40,389 nucleotides of DNA. It comes from Calothrix sp. MO_192.B10. GTDB taxonomy: Bacteria > Cyanobacteriota > Cyanobacteriia > Cyanobacteriales > Nostocaceae. This document shows, one piece after another, positions 7,152-17,400 of the stretch. The DNA is taken from the NCBI GenBank assembly GCA_030065055.1, contig JASJDS010000067.1, forward strand, positions 1 to 40,389, given 5' to 3'. The position numbers and the translations under genes are program-made. The notes beneath the pieces are model-generated. The model did no database searches and had not been told where the DNA came from. It was given only the letters and a program-made list of their open reading frames with translations. Within the stretch, counting starts at the first letter, position 1; every line of letters starts with the position of its first letter.

Positions 7152-8750
7152 TCATAACCTTGCTGGAAGTCCGACTTCTTGCGGTTCAACAAAATTCCCA
7201 TCAAACCCCATTGTTCTATTTTCCATAGTTCTGGCTTTTGCTAAATGTGTACGCAACTCTGCACGTTCCATTGAATCTTCAATGCCACCCAAAATATAAA
7301 CCAACAACCTCACAGCCAAATCTTTCCCAGCCACCTGTATCCGCTTTTTATTGGGGTCATATAAAACCCCATACCAAAGAGATTGGGGATATTCCATCCC
7401 ACTAAAACCACCTTGTCTATCAAACTTATTCAGCTTCTTAAATATTTCCTTGAGTGATAAACTTTTCTTGAAAATAGAGATTCCCAAAGCTTGAGCTAAA
7501 GCAACTTGACCAACAGGACGGAATAACATATTACCTTCACCTCCATCCTTTTCAAAATTAAATTTTCTTAATTGTGGTGTTTCTTCATATTCTAGTAATT
7601 TATAACTAGGTAAAGCCGCTAAATTATCAAATAAATTATGAAAGTCCTGGATACCCTGCTCTAATTCTTCATCCTCTGGACGCATGGGAATTAAACCTTT
7701 ATCCAAGGGTTTCCAGTGGGGATATTTATATCCCAAATATCGCTCAGACATTTCTTTTAAAGCTTGCAAAGTCGTTAAAACAGTTGACTTTGTTGCCACC
7801 GTTGCACTATTCCAATTAACACGGGGATTTCTATCTTTTTGTTCTTCTAAAAGGGGGTGAGTAACAGCAATTTTCCTCGCCACAATTGAAAAACCATCAT
7901 CCTCATTTAACTGTGCCAATTGTCCTTTACTCAGGGGAGCAGCCATGAGATTAACATGGACAAAAATCGATCTTACCCGCCGCCTTGCTTGCTCCCTAGT
8001 TTCTCCCACCGCAACCGCTGAAATAAACTCAATGCCAATTTTTTCCTTGGGTAAGCTTTGTAAGTAAGCAGGGGATACCCGATACTGCTCAACTAAATCA
8101 TCGATACTTAAAGAATTCCCATAGGGCGATTTATCCTTCCTGTAGCGTTGGAGTCTTCCCGTTTGTAGCAACTCCATTAAACCCTTTACCCCCATCAGTC
8201 GATGTTGACCATCTAATGCATAAATAGTTACATCTTTCTCAGCAATATTCAGCAGACCAAATTTACCATCTTCATCCACAGGGGTAAATTCCGCAGCAGT
8301 TTTTTTCGCTTGTCCCTGTTTATCCCATTCCTGAGCTTGAAGATTATCTACCCAAGGTTGATTAATAACCACCAACACCGGGGGAAATTTGTGATTTTCC
8401 CGCACTGCTAAATACTGTACCAATGCTGCTTGACGGGACCAATCTAGAGGACGCTGTTTAATTTCATCAATACTATCAGCATCAATTTCAATATTATCAG
8501 TTTTGGGATTATACTTACGATGCAACAGAGGTAAAGCAGATGCAAAATTTACCCGTTCCGCAAACCATTCTAAGGTAACAGAACCGACATAAGCATGGTT
8601 ATTACCCATCTCAGTTTTCTGCACCAAAATCTGTTCGTTTTTACCAAGATATTGATTTAGCAGTAGAGTAAGTAACTTTTTATCCCGATTTTCTGGCTCG
8701 GTATTTTGAACGGCAATCTCAGTTATGGGGTCGGGTAAAGTATCGGTCAT
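7152..8750 (-). CDS. dndB: DGQHR-domain protein, DndB-type regulator of DNA phosphorothioation
   Basis: DndB proteins are described as repressors that limit dnd expression and so the degree of DNA phosphorothioate modification. The diagnostic motif DGQHR is at residues 180-184 within YALDGQHRLMGVKGL. The 532-aa protein is soluble and rather longer than DndB of the classical systems, with extra sequence after about residue 370. It is transcribed away from dndC across a 429-bp spacer, an arrangement that fits control of the divergent dndC promoter. The DNA right upstream of the ATG is a heptamer repeat without a Shine-Dalgarno. The family assignment is firm at the DGQHR level; the DndB role rests on dndC and dndD next door. 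Confidence 0.85.
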   Translation of the reverse strand: MTDTLPDPITEIAVQNTEPENRDKKLLTLLLNQYLGKNEQILVQKTEMGNNHAYVGSVTLEWFAERVNFASALPLLHRKYNPKTDNIEIDADSIDEIKQRPLDWSRQAALVQYLAVRENHKFPPVLVVINQPWVDNLQAQEWDKQGQAKKTAAEFTPVDEDGKFGLLNIAEKDVTIYALDGQHRLMGVKGLMELLQTGRLQRYRKDKSPYGNSLSIDDLVEQYRVSPAYLQSLPKEKIGIEFISAVAVGETREQARRRVRSIFVHVNLMAAPLSKGQLAQLNEDDGFSIVARKIAVTHPLLEEQKDRNPRVNWNSATVATKSTVLTTLQALKEMSERYLGYKYPHWKPLDKGLIPMRPEDEELEQGIQDFHNLFDNLAALPSYKLLEYEETPQLRKFNFEKDGGEGNMLFRPVGQVALAQALGISIFKKSLSLKEIFKKLNKFDRQGGFSGMEYPQSLWYGVLYDPNKKRIQVAGKDLAVRLLVYILGGIEDSMERAELRTHLAKARTMENRTMGFDGNFVEPQEVGLPARL

Positions 8751-9179
8751 TTCAGTTATCAGTTATCAGTTATCAGTTAGCCTCCTGCTCCCTCCGGGAG
8801 AGCTGCGCTAACGGAGGAGCTGCGCTAACAGTTAGCCTTCTTCACTCTTGTGCTGCGCTAACAGTTTCCCCATCAATGAATTGAGGGGCTAATGAAACTC
8901 ACCAAAACATTTTGACTCTCCACGGATGAATCCGAGAGCTTGTATCCAATTTTTTTTGGTCATTGTAATTCTAAAAAAGTCACAATATCAGCATAATATA
9001 AATGTATACAACATTGTGTATTGGTATATTAAGTTTTTAAAAACCATTATCCGTGCATTTTTATGTAATACTATATTTGCCCTTGTATTTCTCTCAAATT
9101 TTAACTTTTCTACCCTGATATGTATCCAAGGTGGAGGGTCAATAAGCCAAAGGGTGCTGTTTAGCAAATATACAGATAA
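8751..9179. promoter_or_regulatory. Divergent dndB/dndC control region with repeats
   Basis: From 8753, directly upstream of the dndB ATG, stand about four copies of the heptamer CAGTTAT. Further in are three copies of GCTGCGCTAAC (8802-8812, 8819-8829, 8852-8862) alternating with CTCCGGGAG/CGGAGGAG. The rest (8930-9150) is very AT-rich and probably holds the dndC promoter. An 85-codon frame at 8926-9183 overlaps the dndC start as ATGA, but its product has no recognisable features and I do not call it. Confidence 0.4.
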
Positions 9180-10859
9180 ATGACCACAACCAAAACCCCA
9201 CTAAATAAAGCTCAGGGAAACCAGCAAAAGATACCACTACAAAGAACCGTAGAGGATTTAGTAGAAGATATCCAAGCAATTACCACAGAAATACAAGAGT
9301 TATACTGCCACGATGAAATACCTTGGATTATAGGAGTTTCTTGGGGTAAGGATTCTAGCACCGTATTACAACTGGTATGGAATGCGATCGCAGCACTACC
9401 AAAAGAAAAACGCACTAAAACCATACACGTCATCACCACAGATACATTAGTAGAAAATCCCGTTGTTTCCGCTTGGGTTCGTAAATCTTTACAAAATCTC
9501 AAATTAGCGGCAAAAAAAGAAGAGTTGCCAATAGAGCCGCATTTATTACAGCCAGTGGTGCAGGATACATTCTGGGTAAATCTCATCGGCAAAGGTTATC
9601 CTGCCCCTCGTCATCAGTTTCGTTGGTGTACCCAACGTTTGAAGATTACTCCAGCCAACCAATTCATTCGTGAGATGGTGCGTGCTAACGGTGAAACCAT
9701 TGTGGTTTTGGGCACTCGTAAGGCAGAAAGCTCAAAACGAGCTGCGACAATGAGAAAACATCAAGCGGGTAGATTGCGCGAGCATCTCAGTCCCAATGCT
9801 AATTTACCTAATTCTTTGATTTATACTCCCATAGAAGATTGGAGTAACAACGATGTTTGGATTTTTCTTAACCAATGTGACAACCCTTGGGGAGGAAGTA
9901 ATAAAGAACTGTTCAATTTATATCGGGGTGCAACTGCTGATAATGAATGCCCCCTGGTAATTGATACCACTACTCCCAGTTGTGGCGATTCTCGTTTTGG
10001 GTGTTGGGTTTGCACGATGGTAAATAAAGATAAATCAATGGAGGCAATGATTCAGAATGATGAAGAGAAAGAATGGATGCAACCTCTATTAGATATTCGT
10101 AATGACTTAGATGTAAAAGATGACCGAGATAAAAGAGATTTTAGACGTATTTGGGGTAATGTTCAACTATTTGAACGTAATAAGGATGGTGAAATATCTG
10201 TTGAACCAATTCCTGGGCCATATACTAAATATTGGCGGGAGCATTGGCTGACAAGAGTATTAGCAGCCCAGACACAAATCCGGCATACGGCACCAGAAAA
10301 TATGCGCGATATTACCTTAATTACAACCGAAGAATTGAGCGAAATTCGTCGTATTTGGCTGGAGGAAAAAAACGAATTTGATGATAGTTTACCTCGTATA
10401 TATAAAGAAGTGACTGGCGAAGAATTTATAGACCCCCGTCCCGGTGCTGGGAATAGTCTTTTGGGTAGTGATGAATGGAGTGTTTTAGAAGAGATTTGTG
10501 AGGATGATGCCATGCATTTAGAATTGATGGCAAAGCTCCTAGATACCGAGCGTCAATTTCGCAAAATGTCACGACGGGTAGGAATTTACGAAGCATTAGA
10601 ACAATGTTTTAAAACTAGTTCTCACTCCCAAGAAGATGCCATTAAAAATGCTTACCTGAAACGGGATTTAAAAGAAGCAGTAGATAAAGGAGATATTGCC
10701 AAAGTCAAACAACTCACATTGGGTGATGTAGATATAACAGATGATAAATCTGTGGAACAAGCAGATAATCTAGCTGATACATCTGCAACAGAATCCTCCA
10801 CTGAATTTACTACTCAACCAAAGAATTGGGCAAATATGAAATTTAACAAGAAAAATTAG
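9180..10859 (+). CDS. dndC: DndC, sulfurtransferase-type enzyme of DNA phosphorothioation
   Basis: DndC belongs to the PAPS-reductase/ATP-pyrophosphatase fold and carries sulfur from a cysteine desulfurase to the DNA backbone. The PP-loop SWGKDSS is at 54-60. Cys150 (FRWCTQRLK), Cys268, Cys275 and Cys278 (SCGDSRFGCWVC) are the likely [4Fe-4S] ligands. RWCTQRLKITPANQFI and VLGTRKAESSKRA are typical DndC segments. The length (559 aa) is normal, and the last 60 residues are low-complexity and acidic. The ATG at 9180 has no clear Shine-Dalgarno. dndD lies 774 bp downstream, too far for a tight operon; the gap contains a copy of this gene's 3' end. No dndA desulfurase is nearby, so a housekeeping IscS/SufS probably supplies sulfur (inference). 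Confidence 0.93.
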   Translation: MTTTKTPLNKAQGNQQKIPLQRTVEDLVEDIQAITTEIQELYCHDEIPWIIGVSWGKDSSTVLQLVWNAIAALPKEKRTKTIHVITTDTLVENPVVSAWVRKSLQNLKLAAKKEELPIEPHLLQPVVQDTFWVNLIGKGYPAPRHQFRWCTQRLKITPANQFIREMVRANGETIVVLGTRKAESSKRAATMRKHQAGRLREHLSPNANLPNSLIYTPIEDWSNNDVWIFLNQCDNPWGGSNKELFNLYRGATADNECPLVIDTTTPSCGDSRFGCWVCTMVNKDKSMEAMIQNDEEKEWMQPLLDIRNDLDVKDDRDKRDFRRIWGNVQLFERNKDGEISVEPIPGPYTKYWREHWLTRVLAAQTQIRHTAPENMRDITLITTEELSEIRRIWLEEKNEFDDSLPRIYKEVTGEEFIDPRPGAGNSLLGSDEWSVLEEICEDDAMHLELMAKLLDTERQFRKMSRRVGIYEALEQCFKTSSHSQEDAIKNAYLKRDLKEAVDKGDIAKVKQLTLGDVDITDDKSVEQADNLADTSATESSTEFTTQPKNWANMKFNKKN

Positions 10860-11633
10860 CTACATACCATATTGTGTGAAAAAATCAGAAAATCGGAGCC
10901 AGAGGCTCTATATTCTAGTTACCAGGTTCAGCCTGTTAACGAAGGGAAAGGAGGTTCTGCCTAGGCTGTTGATTTTGTGACTTTTTTGAGGGTAAAAGTT
11001 CATCCCACATCTGTGACAAGACTTGTTCCTTGACTCTGGCAAGGAACACAGGGCTGGAGGCTCTGCCTCCAAATAGAGGCTCCCGCCTCGTGCCACACAT
11101 ACCAAGGCTCTGCCTTGGTACGAGAGTTACACAAAAAACCTATGAACAAAAATCATGAAAATTCCATCAAAGTACACAGCCTAGTTTCTGCCTCCTGTTA
11201 TCGGAGTTGGTGCAAGTTGTTAGTTAAAAGAATTGGGCAAATATGAAATTTAAACAGAAAAATCACACCTCGTCTACCTTGAGAACTGTAGTTTTATCAA
11301 GTGACTTTGGGATTGCTTCCTTACATCGCAATGACCGAAAAATAAACTAGATACAAGCCCCCAGATTTATTCATGGAGAAAAACAAAGGGTTTTATCGTT
11401 ATTTCGTTATTTCAAGCCTCCGGGCTTTAGACATGTGGTTAATCCAAACTTCGACAAGCTCAGTTACCAATCCAAAATCCAACATCCAAAATTGCATGAC
11501 ACATCAGAATAATTAGAAACTCCAGGTTTCAACATGGATGAGGTTTAATCCTTTCACCATCTTGCATTCAAAAAATCAGAAAATTTCTACGCCTCTGTAC
11601 TGGGAGCGTGAGATATAAATATATCACTTAAAC
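10860..11633. other. dndC-dndD spacer with hairpin repeats and duplicated dndC tail
   Basis: There is no gene here; a 65-codon minus-strand frame (10908-11105) lies in repeat DNA. The spacer holds palindromic GAGGCTCTGCCTCC-type motifs at about 11053-11110, including CCAAGGCTCTGCCTTGG, which would fold into a strong hairpin. A near-copy of the dndC 3' end is at 11228-11262. A 30-nt interspersed repeat at 11306-11335 recurs at 40180-40209. The dndD promoter is probably within the last 100 bp. Confidence 0.5.
11228..11262 (+). repeat. Duplicate of dndC 3' end
   Basis: Positions 11228-11253 repeat 10821-10846 exactly (26 nt, beginning AAGAATTGGGCAAATATG), and a further ten bases are similar. 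The first copy is the last 13 or so codons of dndC and the second is non-coding. The copies are 407 bp apart and bracket the hairpin-rich part of the spacer. Confidence 0.85.
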
Positions 11634-13634
11634 ATGAAATTTATTGAACTTGTCCTGCAAAACTTTGGACCCTATTCTGGGAAACAAGTAATTAATCTCG
11701 ACACCAATATTGACTCGAAAAATTCTCACCCGATTATTCTTCTTGGAGGAATGAATGGTGATGGAAAAACCACATTAATGGATGCTATTCGTCTCGCACT
11801 TTACGGGCATCGTGCTAATTGTTCTACTAGGAAAAGTTTAAATTATAGTGATTTTCTCAACCAATGCGTTAACAGTAAAGCCAATCCTGTTGAAAAAACC
11901 CGAATAGAATTATTATTTGAACATATAGAAAATAATCAACCAATCAAATACCGCATAGTACGTACTTGGGATAAAAATCCTAAAGATGGTAAAGATAATT
12001 TAGGAATTCTAGAATTAATTCCTAATAGAAATGAATACTGGTTAAGGGAAGAATTAGTTAATACTTGGGATGATTATATTGAAAATATTTTACCCTTAGG
12101 AATTTCTAATTTATTTTTATTTGACGGTGAGCAGGTAAAAGAACTTGCAGATCAAGAAACACCGCCAGCAGTTGTTTTTGAAGCAATTCGCTCCCTTTTA
12201 GGTTTGGAATTAGCAGAACGTTTAGCTGTCGATATCGATATTTTAGCTAACCGCAAGCGAAAGGAATTAGCTAATGATAAAGATTTAGTTAATCTGGAAG
12301 TGATCGAAAATAAAATACAAACGAAACAAGCAGAATATGATAATACAAATAATCAAATAAAAATTTTCAAACAAAATTTAAAAGAAGCAGAGAAAGAAGA
12401 GCAAGAAGCTTTCGATAAATTTGCATCTGAAGGTGGTAAAATTGCTTCCGAATACAAACAGTTAGAAAATCAAAAAAAGCAGAAAATAGATGAGGTAGAA
12501 CAAGCACGTCAAGGAATGTGTGACTTAGCAGCGAATGTCTTACCTTTATCTTTAATTGAAAATTTACTTACCCAAGCGCAAACCCAAGCTGAAAAAGAAT
12601 TCCGTATCCAACAAGCGCAAGTAGCCAGAGAGATTTTAGTTGAGAGAGATAAACGGTTACTTAAGTGGATTGCTGAAGCAGGATTTGTTGCAGAACAGCA
12701 AGATAAAATCAAACAATTTCTCGAACAAGATGAAGAAACATTACGTGCCAATTTTCTCCAGCCTGAAGCATCTTGGTTATTAGCCGATGCTGATACATTA
12801 ACTCAATTAGGTAATCTGCTCTACTATTTACAAAACTCTAAAAATGTTGCCAAACAACAAATAAAAATCCTCTTAAATAAAGAAACAGAAATTGAAGCAC
12901 TAGAAAGGCAATTACAAACAGCAGCATCACCAGAAGAATACCAAAAACTTGCTGACGCTCTCAAAAATGCACAGGATAAAGTTATAAAAATCAAAACAGA
13001 AATTGAAATCGCTCAACGTCGCTGCAATGAATTAGAAATAGAAATCAAACAAATTAAAAAAGATTTACAAGCATACACAACAGAAAATATTAAACGCAAA
13101 GATAAACAACATATCATTACATCAGCAGCTAGAGTCCAACAAACCCTGAAGATTTTCCGGGAAAAATTAACCCTACGCAAACTCAATAAACTAGAAATAG
13201 AAGTCACCGAGTGTTTCCGCTATCTCCTCCACAAATCCGATTTAGTTCATCGCATCGCCATTGATACCCACACCTTTAGCCTTTCCCTCTACGACTTACA
13301 AGGGAAACAAGTCCCCAAACATCGCCTATCCGCAGGGGAAAAACAACTACTCGCCATAGCCTTTTTATGGGGACTAGCCAGAATCTCCGGACACAATCTA
13401 CCAGTCGCCATTGATACCCCCCTTGGTAGACTGGATTCATCCCACCGCAATAACCTAGTAGAGCGTTACTTTCCCTCAGCTAGTCACCAAGTAATTCTCC
13501 TCTCTACTGATACCGAAATTGGTAAAAAAGAAGTCCAGAGCCTGAGAAAAAATGAAGCGATCGCTCGTGAGTATCTCCTCAAATATGACTCTTCTACCCG
13601 GCAAACTACCATCAAACCGGGCTACTTTTGGTAA
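11634..13634 (+). CDS. dndD: DndD, SMC/Rad50-like ATPase of DNA phosphorothioation
   Basis: DndD is a Rad50/SMC-like ATPase thought to provide DNA nicking or structural change during phosphorothioation. Walker A is GMNGDGKTT (39-47), the ABC signature LSAGEKQ is near 565-571, and Walker B is in LPVAIDTPLGRLD (589-601). Between them lies a long region rich in Glu, Lys and Gln with coiled-coil character (about 215-300 and 410-490). The length (666 aa) suits the family. It starts at ATG 11634. The next gene begins 80 bp after its stop and is not dndE, the usual partner; no DndE-like frame was found in the window. Confidence 0.93.
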   Translation: MKFIELVLQNFGPYSGKQVINLDTNIDSKNSHPIILLGGMNGDGKTTLMDAIRLALYGHRANCSTRKSLNYSDFLNQCVNSKANPVEKTRIELLFEHIENNQPIKYRIVRTWDKNPKDGKDNLGILELIPNRNEYWLREELVNTWDDYIENILPLGISNLFLFDGEQVKELADQETPPAVVFEAIRSLLGLELAERLAVDIDILANRKRKELANDKDLVNLEVIENKIQTKQAEYDNTNNQIKIFKQNLKEAEKEEQEAFDKFASEGGKIASEYKQLENQKKQKIDEVEQARQGMCDLAANVLPLSLIENLLTQAQTQAEKEFRIQQAQVAREILVERDKRLLKWIAEAGFVAEQQDKIKQFLEQDEETLRANFLQPEASWLLADADTLTQLGNLLYYLQNSKNVAKQQIKILLNKETEIEALERQLQTAASPEEYQKLADALKNAQDKVIKIKTEIEIAQRRCNELEIEIKQIKKDLQAYTTENIKRKDKQHIITSAARVQQTLKIFREKLTLRKLNKLEIEVTECFRYLLHKSDLVHRIAIDTHTFSLSLYDLQGKQVPKHRLSAGEKQLLAIAFLWGLARISGHNLPVAIDTPLGRLDSSHRNNLVERYFPSASHQVILLSTDTEIGKKEVQSLRKNEAIAREYLLKYDSSTRQTTIKPGYFW

Positions 13635-13714
13635 TTGGTAACAAAAATTATTGTAGTACAAGTATACTGATGCTAAAATTTTTATAACTTAAGGCTGATG
13701 GGAATATTCTCACC

Positions 13715-14428
13715 ATGACTACTAGTGTGTATGCTCAAGATGTCAGTAATGTGGCATCCCAGCCCATAATTCCCCCTCTGGAAAATGGCGATAGACTGAC
13801 TCTTGCTGAGTTTGAACATCGCTACGGTGCCATGCCTCATCTCAAAAAAGCGGAATTAATCGAAGGTATTGTTTACATGGCATCCCCCCTGAGAATCAAA
13901 CAACATGGAGAACCCCATAGTTCAATTATTACTTGGCTGGGGGTTTATAAAGCTTCCACCCTAGGGGTACAACTGGGGGATAATTGTACTGTGCGCCTCG
14001 ATGCAGATAACGAGCCTCAACCCGATGCCCTGCTGAGAATAGAAACGGGAGGACAATCAACCATTAGTGAAGATGGCTATGTAGAAGGTGCGCCGGAATT
14101 GATTGCAGAAATTGCTGCTAGTACCGCATCTATCGACGTACATGATAAAAAGAAGGTTTATCGTCGCAATCAAGTGCAAGAGTACTTAGTCTGGCGGGTT
14201 TATGATCGAGAATTAGATTGGTTTCGTCTGGTAGAAGGCAAATATATTCAGCTAATTGCCAATGATGAAGGGATAATTAGTAGCCAAGTTTTCCCCGGTT
14301 TGTGGTTGGATAAACAGGCATTATTAACGGGAGATTTAGCTCAGGTATTAGCCGTATTACAACAGGGATTAGCCACAGAGAAACATCAGAATTTTGTGGA
14401 AAAATTGTCCAAGACTCCCAATAGTTGA
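13715..14428 (+). CDS. Uma2 family (DUF820) putative endonuclease
   Basis: This 237-aa protein belongs to the Uma2/DUF820 PD-(D/E)xK nuclease-like family, which is very expanded in cyanobacteria. Features are ELIEGIVYMASP (about 48-59), QPDALLRIE (about 108-116), PELIAEIAAS (about 127-136) and DKKKVYRRNQVQEYLVWRV (about 144-162), which contain the presumed Glu, Asp, Glu and Lys active-site residues. It follows dndD on the same strand by 80 bp and converges on the methyltransferase gene with a 37-bp gap. Members often lie beside mobile or defence genes, but their biology is largely unknown, so a part in the dnd system is only possible. Confidence 0.85.
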   Translation: MTTSVYAQDVSNVASQPIIPPLENGDRLTLAEFEHRYGAMPHLKKAELIEGIVYMASPLRIKQHGEPHSSIITWLGVYKASTLGVQLGDNCTVRLDADNEPQPDALLRIETGGQSTISEDGYVEGAPELIAEIAASTASIDVHDKKKVYRRNQVQEYLVWRVYDRELDWFRLVEGKYIQLIANDEGIISSQVFPGLWLDKQALLTGDLAQVLAVLQQGLATEKHQNFVEKLSKTPNS

Positions 14429-14465
14429 TTTGCGATGGTGTCCTAGAAAAAAACATAATAGAATT

Positions 14466-17400
14466 TTAACCCCAATGGTTCCTGCTATATTCCACAGCTT
14501 CTTTTGTTGAGAGTTTGACGCTTGAGTTATTACTGCGAATATAAAAAATTTCTTCTTCCTTGCCGTTTTTTTCTTTAACTTTGACGTATACAGGTTTAGG
14601 TGAAGGTTGAACAACAACTCGACACACATCTTGTCCACTTACTTGATGGAAGGTGATACAGAAGAGAGTGGCAAATTCTTTACCAATTTCTCTCAGTAAT
14701 AGGTCGTTATTCAAAAACAGCATATAGCCATCATTATTTTTCTTTTTCAATGTCTGGTAATCATGATTTAAACCGAGTGGTGTACCATCATCGTCAACAC
14801 CGATTAACAAACTTCCACCATTAGTATTTAAAAAAGCAGCAATGGTTTTGACTATTTCATGTTCCATTGCTTTGTCTTTTTTGTTTTCCCGCAAGTTCCA
14901 ACGTGCAGTAGATTTGAATTCCAATTGATGATTTTCCCCTTGTTGGATTAATTGCACAATTTCTGCATCACCAGACATGGGTGCAAAGGTACGATAAGCT
15001 TCCAATGCGTTCTGTTTGACTTGTTCGGGAACGATAGGAAATGTGCTGAGAATATAGCTAAATTCTTGTTCCGTGAAGCCGTAGAGGTGCGCTATCATTC
15101 CATCAAGTTCAGCGCGGAGTTTAGCACGTTCTGTTTCGTCTGTAATGCCGTTTGCGTGGGAACCTAATCCTACTTCTTGCGCTAATTCGTCAAATTCTGC
15201 GGTGGTACAGATGAGTTTTGCTGCGCGTTGTACGATGTCGTTAAAGTATTTATCACCTTCTGTTAGACGGGGGACGGGTAACTGGTAGATGTAGAACATA
15301 TTCAGATTTGTAGTTACCTTTTGCCGCAAACAGTAATCAATTACAAAACTATTGAATACTGCGGCACTATATAACATTTCTGAGTTATTGATACTAACTT
15401 GATTATCTTCCGTATATATCAACGATACTAATAGTGAGTTACCACAAAATAAAGATTTATGTATAATACTTGAAATAAGCGAGCGTTCGTTAGTGCTTGA
15501 TGCTACTGAACGAAAAACTAAACGATAACTTTGATAATCTAATTGTTGACCTTCATCTTTCCTATTTCTTCTTAAAACAGTCTTTCTCCCTTCATTCTCA
15601 TCCATCCAATATCTAGGTTGAGCAAATTGATGAGTAAACTGATGAATCATCTTACCTTCATAAAGCGGTAGCCTTCCCTTTCCAGGCTGTTGCTTAAATA
15701 AGTGACTATGATTAGTCATGTCAAATTCACGAGTTAACCGCAAATTCCACTTACCATCAATCTTTTCCCCTAACAAAGGGAACCTCAGCATTTTCTCAGC
15801 AATACGGATATCGACCTCATTCTTAAACTCCATCACAGATAGAGAATCAGGAGATAAGCAATTAACTAGCGGAACTGAGATATGAACCTGTTCATCTTTA
15901 TTTTTGAAAAAACTTTCTAAATGTTCTACTCTAATCGCTTCACGTGGATTAATCCGAAAAGCAGCAGAAAATGTGTCAGTTACTCCTCCTTTTTCAAAGG
16001 TAAGTAAAGAAAACTTGAAAGCATGATGTACTGTATCAAAAATAAATTTTTCATTAGATAATCCAAACAATGCATCAATTTTAGTGTGAGAAAATAGCAT
16101 TTTCCTTAGTTGCTTCGCACCAAGGTCTGTGTAAATACCTGAAGGTACAATAATTCCACACAGTCCACCAGTACGTAGTAAATTAAATGACTGTTCAGTA
16201 AAAAGTTTATAGAGATTAATATCTGTACCAGCTTTCTTCCCGTTAACAATGGAAATTTGATTTTTGTACTGTTCTGCTGAACGATAGTAAGCACTTATGT
16301 GAGGAAATTGACTCAAATATCCTAACCAAGCCTCTGCAATTTCCGAGTTTTGTAAAAGTTTCTTTTTTTCCTTCTCAAAAGTCTTAATATCCATCTTATT
16401 CTTCGTCACCAGTTCATTATGCTGCGCGAAGAACTCTTTAGCTTGCGGCTTAAAAATTTCCCAAGGTGGATTTGTAATAATCGCATCAAAACCACCCTTC
16501 CCTAAAACCTTATCAAAATGATAACCCCAGTGGAAAGGCTTCAAAACAGCAATATCATCTATTTTCAAAACCCGCTTTTTCTTTTTCCCATTTAACTGCA
16601 CTTCCTCATATTTAATTCCCAGTCTTTGACTAAACTCATCCAACAACAAAAGATTTAACTTCTGCTGGGATTCTTGATTGATTTTTTCAATATGTCCCCG
16701 CAGATTTAACAACCTTGCATCTTGTTCGGTTCCTTCATCACCACCAGCTAACTTTTCCGTACCAGGAATAAAAGCGTGTTTTTTATAAAGTTCAATAGAC
16801 TTATTTTTATCTTCTAAAATTGCCTTATAATTAGCCGCAGCAAGAGACTGTAATAAATTACCTTGTTTCCCATTCCCTACAGTATCAAAAGCCGTTTCAT
16901 CAACCTTAATTAACCCAATCAGCGAATTACCCGCCATAATATTAAAATCAATATTAGGTAAAGGTTCTAATTCATCCACATCACCAGCAGAAGCAACCAA
17001 CGCCAAAAATAGACGTAACTTAGCAATTTCCGTTGCTTCTTCCATGATATCTACACCATAGAGGTTATCAGTGACAATTCGCTTTTTAATATAATAAGAT
17101 AGGGACTTATGTAACTTTCTCGTATCTTCAAGTTCCTGTTTTAAACTCGCATCTCCCATCAAATCAATAGTACCAATCACCGCACTATAAACTTGAATTA
17201 AAGTCTTCATCGCCGCAATCAAAAATGCTCCCGAACCGCAAGCAGGGTCAAGAATTGATAAATCGGGGAGAATATCTTTAATCAACAAACGACAGATATT
17301 AGCATCTAATTTCAGCAATAATGCATTAATATCTTCAAAGGGTTGATATTTATCTGAAAGAGCCTCATTTACCCTGTCAACTATGAGCTTATGAATAGTT

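Noticed and set aside
8926-9183. 85-codon plus-strand frame overlapping the dndC start as ATGA
   Set aside because: The overlap hints at coupling, but the product is a hydrophobic, Asn/Ile/Phe-rich translation of AT-rich DNA with no ribosome-binding site and no resemblance to any Dnd protein, including DndE.
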